This document shows, in pieces, positions 44,757-55,830 of a stretch of DNA of 64,000 nucleotides (positions within the stretch are counted from its first letter, which is position 1; every line of letters starts with the position of its first letter). The position numbers and the translations under genes were made by a program. Under the pieces are notes generated by a model, which did no database searches, was not told the DNA's origin, and worked only from the letters and a program-made list of their open reading frames with translations. The DNA is taken from NCBI GenBank assembly GCA_026008535.1, contig BRKX01000004.1, positions 30,632,501 to 30,696,500 of the forward strand, in the 5' to 3' direction. The DNA comes from Perilla frutescens. Taxonomy: Eukaryota > Streptophyta > Magnoliopsida > Lamiales > Lamiaceae.

Positions 44757-47700
44757 TGATCATAGGATTGATTCCTTAGTATTGATATTATGATGTGCAA
44801 GTTGTTTATATAGATGATGCCTTATAAGTTGATGGTAGTATCCCTTATAAGCAATGAGACTATGCTAATGAATGAGGAATTAGACCTAGATGATTCATTC
44901 TAGGTTATGATCTATGCTAGTAGAATTGAATATTAAGGATTGTTTGTTAAGATTGGATATGGAGGATTAAAGGATGAGATTGAATGATTGTTAAGCAGGT
45001 TAATGTGTTCAAGGAGTTGTGATATATGAGTTGTAACCTTCGGGTTACTAGGTGGTGGCCTTTGGGTCACTAGGTTGTGGTCTTTTGACCACTAGGGAGT
45101 CATTGTAGGGTAATCCCCTCGCATACTCGGTGGGATATTTGAGGTAACCCCTCTCTTATTCTAAGGCATGCCTTAGGGTGTAGTAGACATTAGGTTGAGC
45201 CGAATGGGCCCACAAGAAGTAAAAATGTTTTGCAGATATAGAAAGGGCTTTTGTGATTTGCTTTCCATATGCTGCTCGTTGTTATTGGATATTTCTAAAA
45301 TTTGCAGTGTTTTCTCATAAAACCCCACTGAGGGCATTAGTACTCACGCCCTCTTTTTCAAATATTTTTCAGGTTGAGATGCAGAGGTCGTTGCTGGCCG
45401 TGGATGTGGGTTGGCTGCCGAGATCTTATTTTGCTATTATAGTATTTACCCCACTATAATTTTTGCTGCTCTGATAACTCTTAAGTTATGCTAATCTGAT
45501 AACACTTAGTATTACTATCATGAAAATCCTATAACGTTGTTACTTGAATTATTGAGCTTATGCTACACTCTTAGTTTAGCATGTTTAATATGCTTAACTA
45601 TTGATGCCTATTATATTAATCTAAGGGAATGAAGTCCTATCTTTTGATATATCTATCTGTTTATTTGCCTTCTGCCTATGAAGGGGCTTTTCTTGTTCAG
45701 CATATTGGTTTTGTTTAATTTTATCGACCTATGAATGGGTATATGAACTGTTGGTATTGGATTGTTTTCTTCCATATAGCCTATGGATGAGCTTATTGTA
45801 TTGTTTCTGCATCCGTCATTCTTTTATAAACCGTATATAAACGGGGTTTTTCTATAGTTACAGAGGTTATGTTGTCCGTTTTTCTAAAAAGTATATCTAT
45901 CTTTGGCCTACTCAATTGTCAATTGTATTCCTAACATTAATCCTTTTGGATAAACACCCCGTCCCCACTTAATTATCCTTCTTCGGGATCGGGCTGTTAC
46001 AAGAGGAGTCTTTGGTTCCTCAGTTTCAACTTGCAACTAGAGTGCCCTTTGAATAGGATCAAGGTATATGACTAAGTCAAGTGTTCCTTGATATTCTTGT
46101 TGATGTACCAACTGGACTGATTGGTCAGTTGGTTCTTCTAGGGCAACTTGCTCGCCAGTTGGAGCAGTTCGGAGGACAGTTGAAGGGGCTACTTCATCAG
46201 TTGGCTCTTTGGTTGGGGCAATTGGGAGTTCAGATGACTCCTTGAACTAATGGGCTTGATCAGTTGGCTCTTCTAGCGGATCCTCAGTTGGCTAAACTGG
46301 TGATTTGAGCAGTTCTTCAAACTCAATGTCACTAGTTGTTCGATCTTCAGTTGCCTCATTCTCCTTCTCTAGAGAGTCTGAAATCAAGTTGATCTCTACT
46401 TCGTCTGATATAGGAGGTTCTTCAAAAACCAGTTGTCTCGTAACTGATGTGATGGAAGCTTGCTTTGAACTGGACAATTCAGCTAGGCGAGGATGATTTC
46501 TACGAATGGCAAGAATTTTCCGTAGGGTGGAGATGGGATTCTGTTTAGGTGTCTCTTGTCCAGCCCATTCCAAGCTTCACCTCTCTTCTCGTCTCTAGTA
46601 GCTCATCTCGTCCAAAGTAGTAGGTACCAGTAACTGTACCTTGAGAGAGCTCTGTAGAGGGCTTCCATGCTAGTCACATCCTCAATGAAATTTTCAGCTA
46701 TGAATTTTATTACCTACTCATCACACCAACATTTGAGAATCTCAGCTTTGGAGAGAGTTCTTACATTTTCTGCATTCTCCGCCATAGGTGGGCAAGTCAT
46801 TTGAAATAATCTACCCTTGTGCCTTGTGGTGGTACTCCTCTGTATGGCACAATATCATCTCATTAGTATGAGGCCATATCGAATGCCTTGATGTTATAAA
46901 GAGGTAGTTCTGGTGGTGATGGCGTACAAGACGGTTTCTTCTTTTCTCCAGCTTGTGACTTGGCTGATTTCTTATTTCCTTGACCAGTTCCTCATCTTGT
47001 TTGAGCTAGTCTGGTAACTGGTCTTCTTGATGGTTGCGGCAGTTGAACTAGATGAGTCTCAGTTCCAATTGAGGTGGAAGTTGAGCCAAATCGAACTTCT
47101 TATAGCAGTTTGGCCTTATTGGATGTTCCCATCATAAAACTGATTAGGACGTTGTCATCAGAGTAAGAGTCTTCTTAGGGTGAATATGTTGCGATCTTCT
47201 TTCTCTTTCCTTCAACTTTCATTCCTTTCTTGGAGGAGGCGTCATTTGCTTGAGGGCTTTTAAAGCTTAGTCCAGCTAGACCCGGTTGCTTCCTTGTAGT
47301 TGTTGGAATGTAGTCAGTTTTCTCAACCATCAATGTTTTAGTTCATCTTCCATGAAACTGTGCTTTCAAGTATATGACTAATCTTGTAGACATAGCACAT
47401 ATTTTGATTGAATTTATTTTCATCCTAGTGCTTCTTCACTATGTCCACGTATTTCTTGATTTGCTCAAAGAAATACTGAGCCTAGTTGATCTTGATGCCT
47501 GTGGTGATAGTGGCACATACTTTATACTTACCCTTTGACATCTCAGAGTGACTTCCCATTGTGTTGACAATCATCCTGGCAGCAACTGATGCCAGAATTT
47601 TATACTCCTCTTGGAAGTAGGACATGAGCGTACTGCTCTTGTATGGCTTCTGGCGGTCCGAACGTTTCCATAGATTATAAGCTTGTTGCTGGTTGACTTC

Positions 47701-48071
47701 CACTTCTTGTAATCTTATTCCAATTGTGGACAGTTGAAAGATTCCTGCTAGAGACTCTGGATTTACTTCAAACTGAGTTCCGTGGACTTCAGTTGTAATC
47801 ATATCATCACTTCCTTTAGAGTTCAAATAGAACTCTACCACTGCTCAGGATTGACTTTTGTTGGGATATCTTCAGTAAAATTCTATAGTCCAGCTTGAGT
47901 GATCTTCATGATTATCATATCACACAATTGAGAGTAGGAGCATTTTTCTCTGTAAGCTTTATGGTCGAGGAACTTGTCTCGATAGAGATTTCCTTGAAAT
48001 CTCTGAGACGATTCTCCAGTTTTCCTGAAGTTGAACTTTCTTCGAACAGTTGGTGTGTTTCCTTTAGCCAT

Positions 48072-48890
48072 AGTGATTTTATAGAACTGAGAGAGCGGTT
48101 TGGCTATTGAGTTTTGAATGTGAGCTAAGCTTGGTGACTGAACTAGGTTTGAGACAAAAAACTGGGTGTAGCAACTGATTTGCAGAGTGGAGATAGAAAG
48201 ATAGAAGAGATCGTGTTGTTGGCTGAATTGTTAAATTGGTAAAAGTGAAGACTTGTTTTCAACCAACATTTTTATATAAAGAGCGATGATGAGAATCCAA
48301 CAGATGCGATGGTTCATATGCCCTAGGGTCAACGGTTAGATTTCGATTCTTGTATTCAAGTAACTTGTCTATTGGCTTCTAAATCTATCCGTTGGGAATT
48401 TAATGAGGAGAGAGGGTGGGTCGAATGGTAACATTTGAATGATGTGTCATTTTTACCATTACCACTATTAAATTTGAACTTATCTCTTTCTCTCTCTCTA
48501 GATTCCACATGGCTCAGAACTGATTACATCACCAGTTTGCTTCATTGTAGTTGATGATCTTCAGTTGAACTGATCAGTTCTAACTGAGATGTCATCAGTT
48601 TCTTCATGCCTGGCTAACTGGAGATATTTTCCAATTCATCTTCTCCTTCAGTTCAGTTGCTCTCTTCAGCTGGATGTGTGAACCAGTGGCACCAGTTGAG
48701 CTGATTGGACTGATTGATCAGTTTTCAATTCTTTTGAGTTCTCTTCTCAGTTTGCAAATTTTGCGCTTTGCAAATGCTCTGAACTGATTGACTCATCAGT
48801 TTGCACTTCTTGACTGGTTGAACTGATGAATTTCCGGTTCAGTTCTTCTCTTCTTGAGCTGGAGTGGACTTTTGCACTCCTTCATTCAGT
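48072..48890 (-). other. Spacer between copia-3 pol and ORF A, with a TATA box
   Basis: About 800 bp without coding signal. Minus-strand CTCTTTATATAAAAATG at 48267-48283 lies about 200 bp before the ORF A ATG. The stretch between is C/A-rich, resembling a plant 5' leader. AACCGTTGACC on the minus strand, near 48325, resembles a MYB-core site. CAGTT words are dense at 48530-48880. Internal promoter activity is inference. Confidence 0.5.
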
Positions 48891-50420
48891 TGATCATCTT
48901 CATCCTTTGAAGCTAGTTCAAGCAGTCCCAGTTGGATATATAGCTCCACAAATCTTGCTTCAGGTAGTGGTTTGGTGAAGATGTCAGCTATTTGTTTTTC
49001 CGTGTTGACATATTTGATAAATATGTCTTTCTTCTCTATGTGATCTCTGATGAAGTGATGACTTATATCAATGTGCTTGGTTCTGGAATGTAATACTGGA
49101 TTTTAAGAAATTGCAATAGCACTATTGTCGTCGCAGAATTTAGGCACTTCTTCAGTTTCAACTTTATAATCCTTCAGTTATTGCTTCATCCAGAGTATTT
49201 GAGTACAACAACTTTCAGCATCGACATATTCAGCTTTAGTTGTTGACATGGAAACTGAATTCTGCTTCCTGCTAAACCAGGATATCAGTTTATTTCCTAG
49301 AAACTGATAGGTTCCACTGGTGCTTTTTCTGTTGATTTTACATCCACCAAAGTCTAAGTCTGAATAACCAGTTAGACTCATGCTATCATCTCTTGGATAC
49401 CATAGTCCAAGATTTATGGTTCCTTTATGATATTTGATGATCCTTTTAGCTGCTTCAAGATAACTATTCTTCGGGTTGGCTTGGAACCGCGTGCACAGTC
49501 TAACTGAATAAAAGATGTCCGATCGGCTGACAGTTATTTAGAGTAGCAAACCGATGATTTCTCGGTAGTATGTTTGGCTAACTAATTATCCTTCTTCATC
49601 AAGAGTCAGTTGAACAGATGTGTTCATTGGAATCTTGAGAGTTTTTTCTTTCTCAGTTCCAAACATCTTAACTAGCTCCTTGGTGTACTTGGCTTGACTG
49701 ATGAAGATCCCATCTTCCAATTTCTTCACTTGGAGTCCTAGGAAGAATATCATTTCTCCCATTATGTTCGTCTCGAATTCACTTTGCATCAGTTGAGCTA
49801 ATCGTGTGCATAGATCTTTGCTTTTGGATCTAAATATTATGTCATCCACATAAATTTGAACCATTAAGATCTCAGTTGATTGTTCTCTTCAGAATAGAGT
49901 TTGATCAATGACTCATTTTTGAAATTCATTCTTCAGCAAAAATGTCGTGAGAGTTTCATACCATGCTCGAGGAGCTTGCTTCAGTCCATAAAGAGATTTC
50001 TTTAACTTGTAGACTTAATTACCAATTTCAAAGCCTAGCAGTTGCTCGATATGCACTTCTTCTTTGAGATTCTCTGTAGAAATGCACTCTTGACGTCCAT
50101 TTGATAGACTGTAAAGTTGAAGTGAGCTGCATAGGTTAGGAACTGTCTGAGAGCTTTCAATCTTACAACTGGTACAAATGTCTCATCAAAGTCGATCCCT
50201 TCACTTTGAGAGTATCCTTTGGCTACCAGTCTTTCTTTGTTCCTTTGATCACGCCTTGTTCATCCAACTTGTTAAGAAAAACCCACTTTGTGCTAATGAC
50301 CTTCTGGGTTATTGATCTATCAACAAGAAACCATACGTCATTCCTTGTGAACTGGTTTAGTTTCTCTTGCATAGCCATGATCTAGTCTGAATCTTCAAGC
50401 ACTTTGACAAGTCCAAATTC
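48891..50420 (-). pseudogene. Copia-3 reverse transcriptase and RNase H
   Basis: SIRE-like copia pol on the minus strand. RT pieces are MAMQEKLNQFTRNDVWFLVD (near 50370), STKWVFLNKLDE, then the catalytic QIYVDDIIFRSKSKDLC at 49864 and EFETNIMGEMIFFLGLQV. RNase H (49381-49178) has GYSDLDFGGCKINRKSTSG, WFSRKQNSVSMSTTKAEYV and CTQILWMKQ. CDDNSAIAIS, HIDISHHFIRDHIEKK and ADIFTKPLPEARF follow to about 48930. The YVDD is intact. The stretch 49870-50340 has many stops. The RT N-terminus is separated by the insertion ending at 52027. Confidence 0.9.
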
Positions 50421-52027
50421 TGTCATATTTTTTATGTCTTTTTCTCGTTCTTTTGTCCTTTGTTTTTTGTATTTTTTGAGTCAGAAAAAGCCAGAATTGG
50501 CACAAGGGGCAGCATGAGGCAAGAGAATCACTTCTGGAGGGCATTCTGATGCCAATGATACCAAGATGGGTAACAACTTCTCAGCGGAAAGCTCTCTCTC
50601 GAGTATGGCAGAAATCGCCCACCATTCCAGCAAAAGCTGAAGGAGAAGTTTGTAATCGTGCCCACAATAGCCCTAGAGTGATTGAGAGGAGAAGAAGAGG
50701 AGACAAGGCACAAGGAAAACAAATACCAGCTACAACAAGAGCACAGCCGCCGAAGGAAAGAAGAGCCGCGGAAGGAAAGTTTGAATCTTCCAGAAGGAGG
50801 ATCGGCTCTACAAAGAAAGTTGTATGTCGGTGCTACTAGGGCATGGTGAGTACAGAACTTGCGACTCAAAATCTTCTAAATAAGGGAAAAATCTGCCACA
50901 TATGGAAAGTCTTGGGCATAGCGGCTGTGAATTAGGCTGAAGATCCCCCGACCTATGGGGGAGTTTACCTTGTGTTTTGTACTCCTATATATATGTCTTT
51001 CATGGCAGAGACTAAACAAGAATTGACGTATCATAGCACAAATAATTTATTTTAGTTTTATTTTACTTTTCTGTATTCAGACTCGGGCCTTATGCCCGCA
51101 GACACTTAGAATTTTTTGTTTATGTTATTAAATACAGCGTTGGTGTTGTATCCCTTTTGCTGATTAATATAAGTAAGTTTTCTATTTATTTTATATTTTC
51201 TTTTATTTCTTTTAATAATTATTATTATTTTTCTAAGTCTAGCATGAGCGGCTAGACTCATTATTCCGAATTGAACAAAGATAAGAACTTAATGAACATG
51301 TAAGTACCGTGAGGCTTATGGGCATACACTGTGTGAATTTGATTCCTTCGTATAATCATTTTCTTTATTGCATTATACAGTGGGCTAAGCTAGTTAATCG
51401 TGGCTGATCACTCGTTAATTAGAATTGTATTCACTACCTTTATAAATGGTCAATAAATCATAGCTGTGTGTTGGTCATAAACGGATGGGATACATCACGG
51501 GTACTGAGGGCATCTAAGAGATCATTGTCTAGGTAAATATGGGTTTATCTAGGGCATAATGTTGCTTTGTTGTTTACAATCATATGAGAGATCGGGGTTG
51601 GGCAATAAGTTAGGGTTTAGAGAACGAGAGATCACCTCTAAGCTAAACAGAAAAGATAGATTGGGTAAGTGTGAGAGATCTATTGCCTATAACCAGGTAA
51701 TTAGATTCACATAAGTAATCGGCATGCCTATGATTGGTCAAGTGTTTGTTAAGTTGGAAATCTAAGTTCTAATCCGGAATACGTCACTACTAATATTTTC
51801 ATTTCTTTATTTTGTTTTTGTTTTGTTATTTTATTTTACAGTATTTACTTTACCAAGTACGGAGACCACAACAACCCTCAAAACTTTTGGAAATGTGACA
51901 ATGGAAGATAGGATTCACAGCTCCTCATAGGATCGACCCTTACTCTCATTGCTAGTTATGCCTTGCAGTGGGCATAAGGATAAGTCTCTCTAGAGATTTA
52001 TTCTGACCGCGAAACGACCGCGCGTCA
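50421..52027 (+). mobile_element. Tat-like LTR inserted in copia-3 RT (ends approximate)
   Basis: About 1.6 kb of non-copia sequence splits the RT frame. It starts near TGTCATATTTTTTATG and ends CCGCGCGTCA. A TATA-like CCTATATATATG at 50984-50995 supports plus orientation. The last 650 bp match 27372-27963. No clean 5-bp target duplication is seen. Instead, short RT stretches encoding Thr-Glu-x-x-x-Val-Lys occur on both sides (near 50405 and 52040), so the junctions may be rearranged. Confidence 0.6.
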
Positions 52028-52676
52028 GGCTTTTTTGACATTTGTCGGTTCAGTTTGAGATATAAAGCATGTGAATAGAGCGTGCTCAGTTAAACTTCTG
52101 GTTTGAACTCAGCTTCTTGGATCGCCTACAATCTTGTCAATTGGATGGCTTCGGAGCCATTTGGACAAGTTGGCTTCTGATGGTTCTTCAGTTGGTTCCT
52201 CTATGTTGACGTCATCAGTCGTCTTTTCTTCAGTTGGTTCAGCTTCTTCATCAGTTCTTCTCCCTACTTTAGTTGTGGGGTTGGTGGTCTCATCACAATT
52301 TATGTCCTCATTGAACAAGTTTCTTTCAATTGGTCCAGTGCCAGTTTCATTACTTTCTTCTAGTGACACTTTAAACAGCTCTGGAACTACGTGATCAACA
52401 TAGTCCTGCAAGTTATCAGTTTCACTAGGTAGTACTTGAACTGATGTATCAAATGTTTCTTTGTTCCTGTACTCATTAGCAAATTCATCAAATACCACTT
52501 AACATGTTATTTCCACAACAAGAGTTCATTTGTTAAACACTCGATAAGCTTGTAAATGAAGAGAATTATATACAAGAAATATTCCCTCATCAACTTTGGC
52601 ACTAAAGGTTTTCAGTTGAGTCTTGCCATTGTTGTGAATATAACATTTAGAGGCAAATATTTTGAAATATGAGATA
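52028..52676 (-). pseudogene. Copia-3 integrase end and RT start
   Basis: The minus strand near 52670-52500 reads YFKIFASKCYIHNNGKTQLK, VDEGIFLVYN and AYRVFNK, the copia integrase C-terminus. 52498-52109 then has VVFDEFANEYRN, an acidic linker and SKWLRSHPIDKIVGDP, followed by HALFTCFISQTEPTNVKKA, the RT start. The upstream integrase portion TPYELYKGYKPS continues across the copia-4 insertion at 61676-61760, which proves that copia-4 split this gene. Confidence 0.88.
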
Positions 52677-52681
52677 GAAGG

Positions 52682-53639
52682 TGTTAGTGCCATCAGCACT
52701 TAAGTGTTCGGGATTGTCATTATCTACTTTAGACATTATGGCAATTTCATAAGAACACAAAAGGTTTTGGTTATTCATGTTCGAATACCATGTTCTGGAC
52801 AATTCTGTGAACATTCCGCTGCCAATCTGATTGAAGATCAAGACATGTACTTAGTCATGTTCAGAAACACGATCATGTACATGGTTATCCAAAGAGTTTA
52901 CAAGAGACGTATCATGCTGGAATCAAAGAGTTGGTGCTGCAGATTCAAGATGGACGTTTCAGAATAGAAGTTGTCTTCTTCGTGATGAAGATCAAGAAGG
53001 AAAGAATAAGTTCTATTTAAGGAAGACATCTAAACTAGGAAAGTCCGATTTAATTAAAGAAATTATTTCCTTGTTAAATCCTAGTCAAAGTAGGACTTCT
53101 GATTACCTTGTTTAGGCTATATCTGTTGTTTATAAATAGTCTGGGAATCATACTAGATTAGATAACACGAGTTTTACAAATACAAAAGGGTAGAGAGTCC
53201 AAAAGACTTTATATTCAAAGCATATAGTATTCGGGTAGAGTAGGTTTGATTGGTGTGATCATTGTGTTTCTAGTCTACGTTTGAAACTCACTTTCATACA
53301 TACTTAGAAGAGTCTCGAAAGAGATTTCCTGTGGGAACTAGAGGGATTCTAAGTTGTGAGGGGAGCTCACAATTCAGTTCAGTGAAAGATGTTGAATTGG
53401 GTAGGAAAGGGGTCGACTGACGGGAGTCTTCGTGTAATAGCCTTTGTAACCTTTCAACGGAGTAGTAAACTGTTTCTCACGGACTTGTGAAGTCCCCCTG
53501 ACGTAGATCAGTTGATCGAATAGGGTGACCAACCTCGTGTTCTTTATTTGCTTTAAGTTTTTACATTCTGACCTTACATGTTCACAATAATATTCAAATA
53601 CATGATGATGAACATGATCTCATAGTTTATGTAACTTCA
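52682..53639 (+). mobile_element. Copia-4 5' LTR (958 bp)
   Basis: It runs from TGTTAGTGCCATCAGCAC to TTATGTAACTTCA. The partner LTR at 60713-61671 is 959 bp. By eye they differ at several percent of positions, so the insertion is not recent. A TATA box TTTATAAATAGTC lies at 53129-53141. It is flanked on the left by the target copy GAAGG (52677-52681), which repeats at 61672-61676. The short ORFs within both LTRs are repeat shadows. Confidence 0.95.
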
Positions 53640-53641
53640 AT

Positions 53642-53656
53642 TGGTACCAGAGCGGG
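53642..53656 (+). other. Copia-4 primer-binding site
   Basis: TGGTACCAGAGCGGG, two bases after the LTR end. It matches the initiator-Met tRNA complement except for C in place of T at position six. Confidence 0.88.
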
Positions 53657-53819
53657 TCGCCTTTGGTTTTAGTGCAAAAAGAGTCCTATAAGCTACATAT
53701 CTGCATGAAGGTTTTGGTTGCAGCCCAGCCATGTGTGCAATTAAAGAAAGAGGATCTACAGTCAGACCACCATAGCTAGAAGGCAACAACTATCCCTACT
53801 GAAAAGCAAGAATGAGGAC

Positions 53820-55120
53820 ATTCTTGAGATCTATTGATGAACTTGCATGAAAGAGTGTCACTGAAAGATGGGAAAAGCCATCTGTTGCCAAAGAAGGAAA
53901 GCATGTGGAGATTGAAGAATGAGAATATATTGTACCACAGAAGAACTGGTACAATGTCAACTCCAAAACTCTCAATGTTATATTCTATGTAGTAGATCTT
54001 GAGACATTTAGTCTAATCTCAACCTGTGAGACTGCAAAAGCTGCATGGGATATTCTGGAAACTACCTTTGAGGGGACTACTTCTGTGAGGCTATCAAGAC
54101 TACAAAATCTGACTTCAAAATTTGAAAGCCTCAGAATGGAAGACTTTGAATCCATTGGAGAGTCTAATGCCAGACTTAGAAGCATATCAAATGAGAGTTT
54201 TGCCCTTAAAGAGCCTATCAGCAATGAGAAGCTTGTGAGAAAGGTTCTCAGATCTCTTCCAAGGAAGTTTGCCTACAAAGTTGCTACTATCTAAGAAGCC
54301 AAAGACATCAAGAGTATGAGGCTTGATGAACTAATGGGGTCATTGAGGACGTTTGAGATGAATCTGGATGATAAGACAGCAGCTCAAGAAAGAGAGGTAT
54401 TGCTCTTAAAATTGAAGTCTCTAAAGATGTACCTGAACATGTACATAAACAAAAACCTGTACTTGATTTAGATACAATGAACAATATGGTCCTTATCGCC
54501 AAGAACTTCAGTCGAATACTAAAAAGAGTACACAAGCAGTCTTCCAGGAGATCCAACAACATAAGACAATCTTCTAGTAATCCCTAGCAAGATAGAAACT
54601 CTAACAGTGAGCAATGAAGATTTCAGCTATGAGGAGTTTGTTTAGACCTACAAAGAGATGTATGAAAAATGTCTTGAAGTAGCTGAGATCAACAAGACTC
54701 TGCAATCTCACAACAAAGATCTTATCAAAGAAAAGGGAGAATTAATCATATCTGATTCAGAACAGAAGATCATTATTCAACAGCAAAAGAAGGAAATTGT
54801 AGAGCTGTCTGCAGAACTGAAGTCCATCAAAAGGAATGTCAACATGCTGAACAATGGATCTGATAATCTTGATAAGATTAGTAATACTCCAGGACATTTT
54901 GGGAAGAGTCATCCAGGTCTTGGATACAATTGTGGACAATCCAAGACAATGTTTGTCAAAACATGTACAAGCCAGCCAGTGCATGTACAAAATAATGTTC
55001 AAAACATTCTGAAGAACATTATCAAGAAGATGACTACAAATAATGGCAACAAAAAATGAATCATATGCCATTATTGTGAAGAAAAAGGCCACATTCATCT
55101 TCATTGTGAAAAATATCTCT
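53820..55120 (+). pseudogene. Copia-4 gag with coiled coil and zinc knuckle
   Basis: The UBN2-type gag domain spans about 53970-54300 (ETAKAAWDILETTFEGTTSV, LSRLQNLTSKFESLRM, KLVRKVLRSLPRKFAYKVA). A stop follows, and a frameshifted stretch at 54300-54600 (MRLDELMGSLRTFEMNLDD). A coiled-coil segment lies at 54658-54860 (heptad-like Glu/Lys/Leu, CLEVAEINKTLQSHNKDLI). A knuckle CHYCEEKGHIHLHC near 55065-55105 matches CX2CX4HX4C. Several stops are present. The N-terminus before 53960 is poorly preserved. Confidence 0.88.
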
Positions 55121-55830
55121 TTGATCTGAGGAGAATGAGAAGAAGATTTATGGCTCAGCATTCCAGCAACCCCGAGAAGAAATCAGCTACTCAGAAAAGA
55201 AAGAAGCCTGTACAGAAGAAGCAATGGGTTGTCAAGCAGACCAGTCTGATTGCCCATACTTCACTAAGAGTTGAAGATAAAAGCAACTGGTACTTTGACG
55301 ATGGTTGCTCAAGACACATGACTAGAGATTGCTCAGTAGTGCAGAATCTGAAAGCTTGCTTATCAGATTTTGTTACCTTTAGAGAAGGAAAAGGGGGTAA
55401 AGTAATGGGAAAAAGAGAGCTGATAGTTTAAGGAATGCCCAAGCTAAAAAAAGGCTATGCTAGTTGATGGACTCAAAGCTAATCTGATAAGCATCAGTCA
55501 ACTATGTGATGATGATATAACTGTCATCTTTACCAAGGAGAACTACAGAGTTATGAATAAGAACAATGACTTATTCATGGAAGGAAAGAGATCAGCTGAC
55601 AACTGTTATCAGCTACATGTTCCTACACAATGTTCTTTAACATGTCAAAGAACATTTATAGAAGAGTCAGAGATCTGGCATCAGAAACTTGGTCACATCA
55701 ACTTCAGAAATCTCCAGAAGATCATCAGCAAAGAAATTGTCAAAGGACTTCCTCAGATCAGAATTGAAAAAGACAAAGTTTGTGGTCCATGTCAGATTGA
55801 AAAACAGTCCAGATCCTAACATAAAGAAGT
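55121..55830 (+). pseudogene. Copia-4 protease and pre-integrase domain
   Basis: The protease active site near 55290 reads WYFDDGCSRHMTRDCS. The family has D-S-G or D-T-G, here D-D-G, so the middle residue is changed. It continues VTFREGKGGKVMGKREL and LVDGLKANLISISQLCD. The pre-integrase zinc domain is at 55675-55815: IWHQKLGHINFRNLQKI and VCGPCQIEKQSRS. One stop and one frameshift lie between 55430 and 55457. Confidence 0.88.

Larger units (their letters stand above)
42600..46001 (+). mobile_element. Solo LTR (3402 bp) inserted in ORF A
   Basis: It starts TGATACCCCATATTTTC and ends ATCGGGCTGTTACA. It is flanked by a perfect AGAGG duplication at 42595-42599 and 46002-46006. No gag or pol motifs occur inside. 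A TATA box at 43249-43258 and a pyrimidine-rich start region set the plus orientation. Downstream is a GA-rich leader (43310-43400). The short ORFs across it are not coding by any recognisable motif. Terminal similarity to the Tekay LTR suggests a chromovirus-type gypsy LTR. Confidence 0.85.
42180..48071 (-). pseudogene. Copia-3 accessory ORF A (split by a solo LTR)
   Basis: Minus-strand ORF from ATG 48071 (MAKGNTPTV), with its last codons near 42185 (EPVAKRKKTEHKKD, TAG at 42182-42180). It is interrupted by the solo LTR 42600-46001. Pieces are 48071-47883, 47841-47482 and 46573-46292. Motifs in order are YRDKFLD, QAGL, VVEFYLNS, GTQFEVNPESLAGIFQL, YKILASVAARMI and KYKVCATITTGIKIN. Lys-rich sequence then follows, and a Glu/Pro-rich acidic tail. 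The central part resembles what is labelled a putative plant transposon protein or envelope-like domain in SIRE-type elements. Several frameshifts and stops are present. The product has no established function, and this copy is dead. Confidence 0.68.

Noticed and set aside
50549..50839. 96-codon plus-strand and 113-codon minus-strand ORFs near 50530-50870
   Set aside because: They overlap each other on opposite strands inside the Tat-like LTR, with no recognisable domain.
52704..52967. 87-codon plus-strand ORF in the copia-4 LTR, repeated at 60735-60998
   Set aside because: The two copies are the two LTRs of one element. The reading has no motif, and the differences between copies do not favour silent sites in any obvious way.
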